Part shown: positions 15,653-24,549 of the stretch, piece after piece
How positions within the stretch are numbered: the first letter of the stretch is position 1
Layout: the number at the start of each line of letters is the position of its first letter
Translations under genes and position numbers: made by a program
Source: Ruminococcus_C callidus
GTDB lineage: Bacteria; Bacillota; Clostridia; Oscillospirales; Ruminococcaceae
Direction: 5' to 3'
Assembly: GCF_049562855.1 (NCBI RefSeq)
Contig: NZ_CP186925.1
Location: forward strand, 1,860,001 to 1,924,000
Length of the DNA stretch: 64,000 nt
Notes under the pieces: generated by a model
Database searches by the model: none
The model's input: only the letters and a program-made list of their open reading frames with translations
Told to the model about the DNA's origin: nothing

Positions 15653-18600
15653 TTACAGCTTTTCCATAATATTCAGAAGGTGCTGATAGCTGTCAACTTC
15701 GTGGTACACTACATCCTCTTTTGACAGCATGGCAAAAAGCCTTTTAGCGCATTTGATTTTTGCTTGCTCAATCGGTTTCAGGTTCAATGACTCCATTGTA
15801 CCCTTTGTTTCCGCGATGAAGAAGATGTGTTTAACTGTGCCTTTGTGGAATGCAATTGCCCAGTCCGGAGAGTAGTTTCCAACGGGCGTAGGAATTGAAA
15901 AGCCTTTCGGGAGCTTTGCATATACACACACTTCGTCGGCGACATCCATAGCCTCAGCGAACTGACGCTCGATGCTCTGCCCGTCCTTTGCATATCCATC
16001 TGTGAAAACATAATCCTGAATGTGCTTTTTGGCATGAAATGCCTTCGAGAAATCGGAATTCTTTTCAGCAGTAAAAATTGCGCTATCATAGGTGCCGTCT
16101 GTCTGATTGTAGGAAATATGATCCACAATCATTGTAGCCTTCTGCTCCAGAATCAAGCGGATTGCCTTTGAAATGAATTCTTCCGGATTGTTGCGGTAAT
16201 AAGCGTATGTAGTGGGCTTGATTCCGGTCAGAATCTTTGCTGCTGAACGTCGCGTCAGCTTTGCGCCTTCTGCAACTTCGCCAATCAGATCATAGGTCAC
16301 GGAACTTCCCGCTGCTCTTTCCAATGTATAGGTCTTGCTCTTATCGGTTGAGAAGCCTGCTCCGCTTTTCAGCGTATCGGCATTCAGCTCCTGTCCCTGC
16401 GTACCAGATGTAACAGTATATTGAAGTTTGGCAACAAACATCTTCTCGTCAAGATGTGCAATAGCCTTTCCGATCAATTCTTCGCTGTCAAACTCAACCG
16501 TATACGCATATTGGTGATTGATGTAATTCCAGAGCGTCTGGAATTCCTTCTTGTAGAAATTATCATTCAGCGCATTTTCCTGAATTTTTGTGTCGTGACC
16601 ATTGCTGATCATATCGTCAAGTGCGTGTTCATCATAGATGCTCTGGACAAGTGCGTGAACACCCTCGGATATTTCGGTGCAGCTTTCCGGCAGCGGCGCA
16701 AGAACACCATTGGCGAGGTCGGCACGATACTTATCGGTGACGCGGTCATCTTCATCGATGTAATCGTTCTTGATAAGGTAACGATAGATGTCCTTTCCTT
16801 GCTTTTCAGAGACAGTAACATCCAGCCCATCAAGCACAAGTGTTTTGCCGGTGAAGTATTCTGCTGTAGCTTTTGTCGGTCTTTCGTAGAGGTCTTCACG
16901 AATGCCACGCTGCAAATCAGCCACAAAGTCCTTATAACCATCAGCCGCAATAACCGTCAACTGATTGATTTGCTGCACGAGGTTTCCAAGTGCGTCTCCA
17001 TCCATTCTATCACCGTGCTGGTTGACACACAGACGCAGACCTCTGCCGACTTCCTGACGCTTTTGCGTAGGCGAACTGCCGCCATGCTTCAGCGTACAAA
17101 TCTGAAAGACGTTCGGGTTATCCCAGCCTTCGCGGAGCGCCGAGTGCGAGAAGATAAAGCGTACAGGTGTATCAAATGAAAGCAGACGCTCTTTATCCTT
17201 CAGGATGAGATCATACGCTGAAATATCGTCGCTCTCGTCGCTGCCGCGTTTCAGCGTACCATCGACCTTATGCCCCTTCTTGTCGATGCTGAAATATCCT
17301 GCATGAGTCTGATGTACATCAATCGAGCGCAGATACTGCTCATATGGTGTGTCAAACAGTGTGAGATACTCGTTCAGAATATCAATGTATTCCTGCTCAA
17401 AAATCTCGCCGTATTCGGAATTGATTTCATTGCCGTCTTCATCATAGCGGCGATACTTGGCTACTTCATCAATGAAAAACAAGGACAGTACCTTGATGCC
17501 GCGATTATACAGTTCCTTCTCCTTCTCAAAGTGGGAGCGAATGGTCTCTCTGATCTGAACACGGCGCAGGTCTGCTTCAGAGACATCGCCGCGCACCTCT
17601 CCGGCATGAATCACTTCGCCGTTTGTAAAGGTGACGATTCCACGAACCGGATCAATCTCGCTGATATGGTAACCGCGATACTGCCCCATGTTCTTAGAAA
17701 GCGCATAGAGGTCGTCATCGACGCCCAGCAATCTTGTTTCACGGTTAATGGACTTTTCATAGCCGATCTCAAACTCAATACGAGCCATCGGAGGCTTTTT
17801 CGGCGAAATGACAATACTTGCCAGATAGAGATAGCTGTCTGTGCCGCGCAGGTTCTTGATGTCGAAGCCCTTAACCTCAATGCGCTTGACCAGCCGCTTA
17901 TTATACGCATCGAGCGCATCCAGCACATAGACAAGCTCATGGTGCTGCTTATGTGTCGCGGAGTAGTTCAGTACGAAAAGCGGCTTGAACTGCTTCAAAG
18001 CTGCCTGCGTTTTGTCGCCGCCCATTTTCTGCGGCTCGTCCATAATGATAATGGGATTATTGGCAGCAATAATGTCAATCGGTCTGCGGGAGCCGAAATC
18101 GTCGCGGCGTGAGAAGATGATTCTTGCTGCGGCATCGCCCTTGCGTCCCTCCACGTTCTTCTCCGCATTGAACGAGGAATTGAACGCCTGTGTATTGATA
18201 ATCATAACATGAATATCTGCACTCTGGCTGAAATTGTCAATCTCAGAAAGGTTCTTTGAGTCGTACACAAAGAAACGTGCCTTCTTGCCGTAATGCTCGT
18301 GAAAATGCTCCTGCATCACGCTGAAGCTCTTGCGGACACCCTCGCGGATTGCAATGCTTGGAACGACAACGATAAACTTGTTCCAGCCATAGCGCTTGTT
18401 TAGCTCGAACATGGTCTTGATGTAAACATAGGTCTTACCGGTACCGGTTTCCATTTCCACATCGAGGGAACAGCAACCGAGCTTTGTGGTGAGGGTATCA
18501 GACGTTTTGATGTTGTTTCTGTTCTGGATGCTACGGATATTGGCAAGAAGCTGGCTGCCGTCAAGCTGTACGCGAGCATTTGCAAAGCCCATATACAGTT

Positions 18601-18763
18601 CCTCATCTGACATATTCGCATTCAGAATTGTTCGCTGGATCTCAATATCTCGGCGATATGTGAAATGGTCGTTGAAGGGCTGCCCGGAAAAGATGCTCAC
18701 AACGCTCTCTACAGCCTCTGTCTGATAAGGCTGTATGGTAAATTTAAATTTCATGTCTCCCAT
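15653..18763 (-). CDS. res: type III restriction-modification Res subunit (helicase-endonuclease)
   Basis: A 1036-residue ATP-dependent restriction subunit. The superfamily 2 helicase core is clear: Walker A METGTGKTYVYIK (about residue 105), motif II IIMDEPQKMGG, motif III LNYSATHK, SALREGWDNPN and motif VI QKRQEVGRGLRLCVN. The C-terminal region has a PD-(D/E)xK nuclease signature, NYSPDWAIAF then FFIAETKGTM. Type III Res translocates or slides from unmodified sites and cuts when two complexes meet, and it works only with Mod. Its ATG overlaps the mod stop (TAATG) and is preceded by GGAAGGTGC. The length is typical for the family. Confidence 0.92.
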   Translation of the reverse strand: MGDMKFKFTIQPYQTEAVESVVSIFSGQPFNDHFTYRRDIEIQRTILNANMSDEELYMGFANARVQLDGSQLLANIRSIQNRNNIKTSDTLTTKLGCCSLDVEMETGTGKTYVYIKTMFELNKRYGWNKFIVVVPSIAIREGVRKSFSVMQEHFHEHYGKKARFFVYDSKNLSEIDNFSQSADIHVMIINTQAFNSSFNAEKNVEGRKGDAAARIIFSRRDDFGSRRPIDIIAANNPIIIMDEPQKMGGDKTQAALKQFKPLFVLNYSATHKQHHELVYVLDALDAYNKRLVKRIEVKGFDIKNLRGTDSYLYLASIVISPKKPPMARIEFEIGYEKSINRETRLLGVDDDLYALSKNMGQYRGYHISEIDPVRGIVTFTNGEVIHAGEVRGDVSEADLRRVQIRETIRSHFEKEKELYNRGIKVLSLFFIDEVAKYRRYDEDGNEINSEYGEIFEQEYIDILNEYLTLFDTPYEQYLRSIDVHQTHAGYFSIDKKGHKVDGTLKRGSDESDDISAYDLILKDKERLLSFDTPVRFIFSHSALREGWDNPNVFQICTLKHGGSSPTQKRQEVGRGLRLCVNQHGDRMDGDALGNLVQQINQLTVIAADGYKDFVADLQRGIREDLYERPTKATAEYFTGKTLVLDGLDVTVSEKQGKDIYRYLIKNDYIDEDDRVTDKYRADLANGVLAPLPESCTEISEGVHALVQSIYDEHALDDMISNGHDTKIQENALNDNFYKKEFQTLWNYINHQYAYTVEFDSEELIGKAIAHLDEKMFVAKLQYTVTSGTQGQELNADTLKSGAGFSTDKSKTYTLERAAGSSVTYDLIGEVAEGAKLTRRSAAKILTGIKPTTYAYYRNNPEEFISKAIRLILEQKATMIVDHISYNQTDGTYDSAIFTAEKNSDFSKAFHAKKHIQDYVFTDGYAKDGQSIERQFAEAMDVADEVCVYAKLPKGFSIPTPVGNYSPDWAIAFHKGTVKHIFFIAETKGTMESLNLKPIEQAKIKCAKRLFAMLSKEDVVYHEVDSYQHLLNIMEKL

Positions 18764-20670
18764 TACAGCACCTTCCTCTGTGTCTTGGGACTGTAGGTTT
18801 CAAAGATCTGGTCGAAGTTCGTCATGACGCTGTCTGTCGCCATACTGCTATCGCGGAAGACCGCATAGAACGGGTGCAGCTTGGCGATTTCCGTAACTGT
18901 CTCCTCGGTCACTTCGGCATCGAAGCACGCAATCAGGTAGCCGTCAGCGACGGAGAACACTTTCTTGCCTGCAATCTCAGTCTCCTCGATTTTAGCTGAA
19001 AGCAGAATACCGAGGTCAAGCATGGTCTGGAACAGCAGATCCTCTGGTGTTCTGTCTGCCTTGACATTGTCAACATTCAGCATGAGCTGATCCTGCTTCT
19101 GGTCGGCGGGAACATAATACACGTCCTCCATGTTGCTGCTATCCACACGGAAAACGCGGAAACCAATGTCAAGGTCGGCAGTTGTCATTGGATTTTCTTC
19201 CTTGATTTTCTTTCCAGCGCGGCGGATGCGTTCTTCTCCGATTTCGCAGATGGTTGAGTAGCCAGCCTTTGCAGCCTCGGACTTATCATCACACTCTTCA
19301 GGCAATTGAACAAGTATATATTTACATTTCTTGTTATTATCACGATTATATTTCATGATAGAATGTGCGGTAGTGGCAGAGCCGCTAAAGAAATCAAGGA
19401 TAAGACTGTCATCATTGAGACCGGCAATAATAGCAAGTGTTTCAATAAGTCTAACTGGTTTCGGACCATCAAAAACACCAATGTCATCAAATAAATCTTT
19501 TGTTTCCTGCTTCGCTTCTTGATTATGACCAACTTCATTTTGGAAAAGAATAGTGTTTGGTCTTAGCCCTTGCTGAACTTCGGATAGGAAAGTCTTTTTT
19601 CGAGGGCTGCCATCCCCATTCATTCCAAACCAGATCCTATTATCTGCTTTCCATTCTTCAAACGTAGACTTGCTGCAGCTCCAATACCTACCACTGGGCG
19701 GAGTAACAACTCGACCGCTGGGAGTTGTTATTTCATAGAGTAGGCTCTCAGAGCCTGATTTTGCCGAAAGAATAACCGAAGTCCAAACTCCGCGCGGATC
19801 GTTATCGGGATTGCTATAACCCGCAGGTATTTCATCCCCACGAGGTAATAAACCGATTTGCCATCCGTTCTTATTATACATAATATTTGCTTTGCAATAA
19901 CACAGAATGTGATCATGCATTGTAGAAAAATAGGTTGCATCATTTGCTCTTGAAAACTTTTTTTGCCAGATAATATCAGCTATAAAGTTTTGACTGCCAA
20001 ATACGTCGTCAAGTAGTTTCTTCAAATTAGACACTTCATGATCGTCTATGCTAATAAAAATAACACCGTCTTCAGTAAGAAGATCTTTAGCGATACGCAG
20101 TCTTGGGTAAATCATATTTAGCCAATCAGTGTGAAAACGCCCATTGCTTTCTGGATTCTGAACAAGGCGGTTACCTTCTTCATCAAACTGTCCGCTGTTT
20201 CCGAGATATTCACCTGTTTCCTGCGAAAAGTCATCTTCGTAGATAAAATCGCTGCCTGTGTTGTAGGGCGGATCAATATAGATCATCTTCACCTTGCCCA
20301 GATAGGTCTCCTGCAAGAGCTTCAACGCATCAAGGTTGTCGCCCTCGATATAAATGTTCTCTGAATCAATGCCGCCGGGTGTGCCATCACGACCGACAGA
20401 CTTCTCCCGTACAAGGCGCAGGGTTTTGGTGATCGGCTGGTTGGCAAGCACCACGGACTTCTTCTTATCAGGCCATGTGAACTGATAACGCTCCTGTGCA
20501 CCCTCTACGACTGTAGCCGAAATCTCCTGACGCAGAACATCTGCATCGATAGCGCGGACTACTTCGCCGTTCTCATTGATCGTTTCTGTGACAGCATTCG
20601 GGAAAAGTGCCGTGAGCTTTGCAAAGTTTTCGTCCGCCAGATTAGGCGTGTGCATCTTTAGCTTGTCCAT
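18763..20670 (-). CDS. mod: type III Mod subunit, site-specific adenine DNA methyltransferase
   Basis: A 635-residue beta-class N6-adenine methyltransferase. The catalytic motif DPPYNTGSDF (about residue 132) comes before the S-adenosylmethionine motif LDFFSGSATTAHS (about residue 430), the order of type III Mod proteins. The variable 290 residues between hold the target-recognition domain, so the site cannot be read. Mod sets recognition for the complex with Res and protects host DNA. The start overlaps the DUF4391 gene by 29 bases and the stop overlaps the res start by one base, so the three are translationally coupled. Confidence 0.93.
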   Translation of the reverse strand: MDKLKMHTPNLADENFAKLTALFPNAVTETINENGEVVRAIDADVLRQEISATVVEGAQERYQFTWPDKKKSVVLANQPITKTLRLVREKSVGRDGTPGGIDSENIYIEGDNLDALKLLQETYLGKVKMIYIDPPYNTGSDFIYEDDFSQETGEYLGNSGQFDEEGNRLVQNPESNGRFHTDWLNMIYPRLRIAKDLLTEDGVIFISIDDHEVSNLKKLLDDVFGSQNFIADIIWQKKFSRANDATYFSTMHDHILCYCKANIMYNKNGWQIGLLPRGDEIPAGYSNPDNDPRGVWTSVILSAKSGSESLLYEITTPSGRVVTPPSGRYWSCSKSTFEEWKADNRIWFGMNGDGSPRKKTFLSEVQQGLRPNTILFQNEVGHNQEAKQETKDLFDDIGVFDGPKPVRLIETLAIIAGLNDDSLILDFFSGSATTAHSIMKYNRDNNKKCKYILVQLPEECDDKSEAAKAGYSTICEIGEERIRRAGKKIKEENPMTTADLDIGFRVFRVDSSNMEDVYYVPADQKQDQLMLNVDNVKADRTPEDLLFQTMLDLGILLSAKIEETEIAGKKVFSVADGYLIACFDAEVTEETVTEIAKLHPFYAVFRDSSMATDSVMTNFDQIFETYSPKTQRKVL

Positions 20671-21289
20671 GTTTTAGTTCCTCCAATTGTGTTTTATATT
20701 CGCGTAACTGTGTATACAAGGCAAATCGTTTTTTCGGCTGCTGCTCTTTCCAAGCGGCAGCTTCTGTTTTTTGTATCAGCTTTTCGAGCTTCTGTATCTG
20801 TTCCTGCAAGGCAAGGCGCTCCTCAACCGTGAGCGTGGCTGTGTTTTCCGCCTGCTCTGCATATAGCGCGATCTGCTCTATAAAGCTGTTCCAGATTTCG
20901 TCAAGGGAGAATCCCTGCGGTTTCAGGATGATCGCCTCGGAATTCATCCACGGTGTGCGGTACAGCTTGCTATGATACAGCGCAAGCTGACAGCTATTCT
21001 CATAGATCAACAGAAATACCAGTTTGTGCGGATTCTGGCGTGCGATCGCCTCGACCACCTTGCCGTCAAATTCCTGCTTCTTCAGCGTGATAGACAGCAG
21101 CAGGATTTCGTTTATCTCTGCGTCATCGTTCAGATTCAGATTATCCTTTGTCAAGCTGTTCTCTACAACGATACGCTCGACATCGGAGACAAATTTGTCC
21201 TTCAGTGGTTTGGTCAGCGGCAGGTGCTTGTAGAATGCTTCTTTCGGCAGCCTTCTGCCAACTGATGTGGCGCTTGGGAATTCAATCAT
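20642..21289 (-). CDS. DUF4391 family protein
   Basis: A 215-residue protein matching the DUF4391 pattern: an alpha/beta N-terminal domain (SATSVGRRLPKEAFYKHLPL, YENSCQLALYHSKLYRTPW) and a coiled-coil C-terminus (LALQEQIQKLEKLIQKTEAA). This family is commonly seen between an SNF2-type helicase and a type III Mod in phage-defence loci; its biochemical role is unknown to me. It starts one base after the SNF2 gene and overlaps mod by 29 bases. A bridging subunit between the helicase and Mod/Res is a plausible inference. Confidence 0.82.
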   Translation of the reverse strand: MIEFPSATSVGRRLPKEAFYKHLPLTKPLKDKFVSDVERIVVENSLTKDNLNLNDDAEINEILLLSITLKKQEFDGKVVEAIARQNPHKLVFLLIYENSCQLALYHSKLYRTPWMNSEAIILKPQGFSLDEIWNSFIEQIALYAEQAENTATLTVEERLALQEQIQKLEKLIQKTEAAAWKEQQPKKRFALYTQLREYKTQLEELKHGQAKDAHA

Positions 21290-21290
21290 G

Positions 21291-24200
21291 TCAGATCACC
21301 ACCATAAAGCATATCAGTTCAAAGTCATCCAGTCCCGAAAAACCGCCAGAAAGGAAGGTTGTCTGACCGCCGCCAAAGAAGCTGTCAATGTCGCCCTCGT
21401 CCTTTGCATCGATGATTGACATAATAGTGTCCTCCAGAAGCTGGGAGACCTTAGCCATGTTCTTGCCATTATTGGTCGCCTTATTGAACTGCTCACACAA
21501 TGGCTTATCCGGCGCGTTTTTCCCTTTGGCAAGGTGGCGCATGATGTCAAGGGTATCCTTCGGCTGCAAATGGTTTGTGATCACTTCGCCGTCCATGCCG
21601 ACATACACCATGTAGAACGGATGCAGCCGGTTCTGGTTTTCGATATTGATATGCTCGTTTACATTCTTCAGTACAAATATCACGCCCGGTTTTTCACCTT
21701 TGACGACAGCGTGAATGCCAAATGGCGAGTGGTCAATGTCGCCGTGTCCCTTCATGTATGCCAGCAAATCCATCCGGAACTCATTCAGTCCCAAGTCCAT
21801 AATGGAAATGCCGCTTGTCATATCTTCGAGGTCTACGACCTCTTCCTGCAATCGCTTGAGCTGGCTGCGGCGATATTCGAGGTCGCCCTTTTCCTCCTGA
21901 TTGATGAGGTCATCATCGCCTGTGGAGGTCATAACAGAAATACGCATTCTTGTTTCCACACGCGATTTCAGGTTGATGTATTCATCGAGATCGAGATCAG
22001 GCCAAAAATTCACAAGCTGTATGACTGCGTTCCGGCTGCCGATTCGGTCGATACGTCCGAAACGCTGAATAATGCGTACTGGATTCCAGTGTATGTCGTA
22101 ATTGATGCAGTAATCGCAGTCTTGCAGGTTCTGACCTTCGGAGATGCAGTCCGTCGCGATCAGAATGTCGATCTCGGCAGACTCATTCGGATACAGTACA
22201 GCCTTGTCTTTCGACTGCGGAGAGAAGCAGGTCAGCACATGATTCATATCCGCCTTGAATTTAGGAATGGTTGTCTGACCGTCTACAGAGCCGGTCACAA
22301 GAGCTGTGTGAAGCCCAAGCTCGGACAACGCCATCTGACTAACGTTCTCATATAGGTATTCCGCCGTGTCTGCAAATGCCGTAAAGATCAGAATCTTCTT
22401 GTTTCCGGGGTTAATTGGATGCGCGACCTTTTCACGAATCACCTGAAGCAGCTCGTTCAGTTTAAAATCATACTCTGGTGTAATGTCCTCGACCATGAGG
22501 ATCAAAAGCTGGAGGTTCTCAATATCGTTATCAATGTCGCGCTTCCAGCGAATATAGTCCATGTCGCGCAGGTCAATCTTGACCTTCTTGCCGACGCTGA
22601 AGAAGTCAGTGTTCTGGTCGTCAAAATCGAAATCGTCACTGGTTCCCGAAAGATCCCGCATTTCATCGAGGCTTCCGGATCCGGTCTTCATATACTGATC
22701 GATAACCTCTGATGTATCATACAAAAAGTCATATATGCGGCGTACAGTCAGCAAGAACGAGTGAACGGAGCTTTCCATACGCTTCAGCAGGTTGATCTTC
22801 ATCAAGCGCTGAATACCAAGTTCACGACCTTTTCTGAAGTTCTCCGTTTCATCCTCATCGAGATACTTGAAGATCTTGCTCGGCTGTATGTATATCGTGG
22901 GTGTATAAATCGTCAGCTGCAAATTTGAAAGCAGCTCGTATACTTCCTTGTAATTGATCGCATTCGTTTTGTTTGTTAGCTTCGGGCGCAGCGAAATGGG
23001 CTTATTGCGCTCTGGGAATGTGCCAATATCCGAGACATTATAATATGCCTGAATATGTTTTCTTGAACGCGCTATTGTGACACTGTCAAGCACCTCAAAG
23101 AAATCAAAATCCAATTGCGACAGAAGTGTTGCTGTTGTTCGTTGCTCTTCCGGCAGTTTACACCATGCATTATAAACTGTCTGCGCCTGACGGAAAATCG
23201 TATCTATATCCGATTTGGTTTTGAGCTTTTCGCTGAAGGTTTCCGATTCTCCCTCGTATGCCAAAGCAAGCTGGTTACGCAAATCATAGAAACGGTTATT
23301 GACAGGTGTTGCAGAGAGCATCAATACCTTTGTTTTGACTCCGGGTTTGATCACGCGGTTCATTAAGCGCATATAGCGATTTTCCTTGTCATCACCAAGT
23401 TTATGCGTTCCAGCTCCGGTACCGTTGCGGAAGTTGTGGCTCTCATCAATCACGACAAGATCGTAATTTCCCCAGTTGATACGGTCGATTGGAAGTCCTA
23501 TTACAGTGCTTCCACTATCACGAGACAGATCGGTATGATACAAAATATCATAGCGCAGACGATCCGCTGCCAATGGATTGTTAATCAGGTTACCACGATA
23601 TGTCATCCAGTTCTCGGATAGCTTTTTGGGACAAAGGACGAGAACATTCTTATTACGCCCTTCGTAGTACTTGATAACGGCTAATGCTGTGAATGTTTTA
23701 CCCAGTCCAACGCTATCAGCCAGAATGCAGCCGTTAAACTGTTCCAGCTTATTGATAATTGCAAGTGCTGCGTCTTTCTGGAAATGGAACAGCTTATTCC
23801 AGATTACACTATCCTTGAAACCGGTCGCTTCATTCGGCAAAACATCCTCAGAAATATCTTCAAGGAATTCATTGAAGATATTGTACAGAGTCATGAAGTA
23901 GACCAGTTCCGGAGCGTTTTCCTGATAAACAGTTGATATCATTTCAATAACATCTTCTGTAACATCAGTGAGCTTGTCATTGTCGTCCCAGATCGAATCG
24001 AACATCCGTAAAAACTCTGAGCTTGCAGGGTTCTCAAGACGGGTTACCATATTCGTGAGGTTATTACCACGCTCACAGCCGAGATCAACAGTAGTAAATG
24101 TGTTCATCGGCATATAAGTATAGGTGTCTTCGGCACCGTCTACAAGCAGGAAGTTATTCATTCCTTCGCGGGTGGTGTTCGATTTAAATCGTACCTTCCG

Positions 24201-24533
24201 CCGCATCCAATCAGCACATTCTTTGGCGACAGCCTTTTGTTTCAGCTCGTTTCTGAGCCGCACCTCGAATTCTGTACCATAAAGGCTGCGTTCTCTGCCG
24301 AGACGCGGGATATAGAACTCACGACGCTCAGCCTTTGTCTTTTCTGCGATGAATGTCGGTGAAGTAAATATAAAACGCAGTTCCTCGCAGGATTCAAGCT
24401 GTTCACGAAGTTCTTGATATGCATAGATAGAGAAGCAGGCGGCGGCGATCGATAGCTTGTCACCGGGACGAACGATGGCTTTTATATCATCGCCTACAGT
24501 TTTAGTTGTGTTGTTAAATATTTCCATTTCCAT
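21291..24533 (-). CDS. SNF2-type helicase with N-terminal phospholipase-D-like domain
   Basis: A 1080-residue protein. The N-terminal 170 residues resemble the phospholipase-D-like domain found at the front of some SNF2 proteins, but I see no HxK catalytic motif, so it may be degenerate. The helicase starts near residue 265: Walker A ILADSVGLGKTFTALAV, motif II LVVIDESHNFRN, motif III VLMLSATPVNNRF, and in the second lobe TDCISEGQNLQ and QRFGRIDRIGSRN. SNF2 proteins move along double-stranded DNA without unwinding it. It lies 16 bases after the AAA gene and one base before the DUF4391 gene. This puts two ATP-driven DNA motors (this and Res) in one operon. Confidence 0.88.
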   Translation of the reverse strand: MEMEIFNNTTKTVGDDIKAIVRPGDKLSIAAACFSIYAYQELREQLESCEELRFIFTSPTFIAEKTKAERREFYIPRLGRERSLYGTEFEVRLRNELKQKAVAKECADWMRRKVRFKSNTTREGMNNFLLVDGAEDTYTYMPMNTFTTVDLGCERGNNLTNMVTRLENPASSEFLRMFDSIWDDNDKLTDVTEDVIEMISTVYQENAPELVYFMTLYNIFNEFLEDISEDVLPNEATGFKDSVIWNKLFHFQKDAALAIINKLEQFNGCILADSVGLGKTFTALAVIKYYEGRNKNVLVLCPKKLSENWMTYRGNLINNPLAADRLRYDILYHTDLSRDSGSTVIGLPIDRINWGNYDLVVIDESHNFRNGTGAGTHKLGDDKENRYMRLMNRVIKPGVKTKVLMLSATPVNNRFYDLRNQLALAYEGESETFSEKLKTKSDIDTIFRQAQTVYNAWCKLPEEQRTTATLLSQLDFDFFEVLDSVTIARSRKHIQAYYNVSDIGTFPERNKPISLRPKLTNKTNAINYKEVYELLSNLQLTIYTPTIYIQPSKIFKYLDEDETENFRKGRELGIQRLMKINLLKRMESSVHSFLLTVRRIYDFLYDTSEVIDQYMKTGSGSLDEMRDLSGTSDDFDFDDQNTDFFSVGKKVKIDLRDMDYIRWKRDIDNDIENLQLLILMVEDITPEYDFKLNELLQVIREKVAHPINPGNKKILIFTAFADTAEYLYENVSQMALSELGLHTALVTGSVDGQTTIPKFKADMNHVLTCFSPQSKDKAVLYPNESAEIDILIATDCISEGQNLQDCDYCINYDIHWNPVRIIQRFGRIDRIGSRNAVIQLVNFWPDLDLDEYINLKSRVETRMRISVMTSTGDDDLINQEEKGDLEYRRSQLKRLQEEVVDLEDMTSGISIMDLGLNEFRMDLLAYMKGHGDIDHSPFGIHAVVKGEKPGVIFVLKNVNEHINIENQNRLHPFYMVYVGMDGEVITNHLQPKDTLDIMRHLAKGKNAPDKPLCEQFNKATNNGKNMAKVSQLLEDTIMSIIDAKDEGDIDSFFGGGQTTFLSGGFSGLDDFELICFMVVI

Positions 24534-24549
24534 CGCTCCTGTCGATTTT

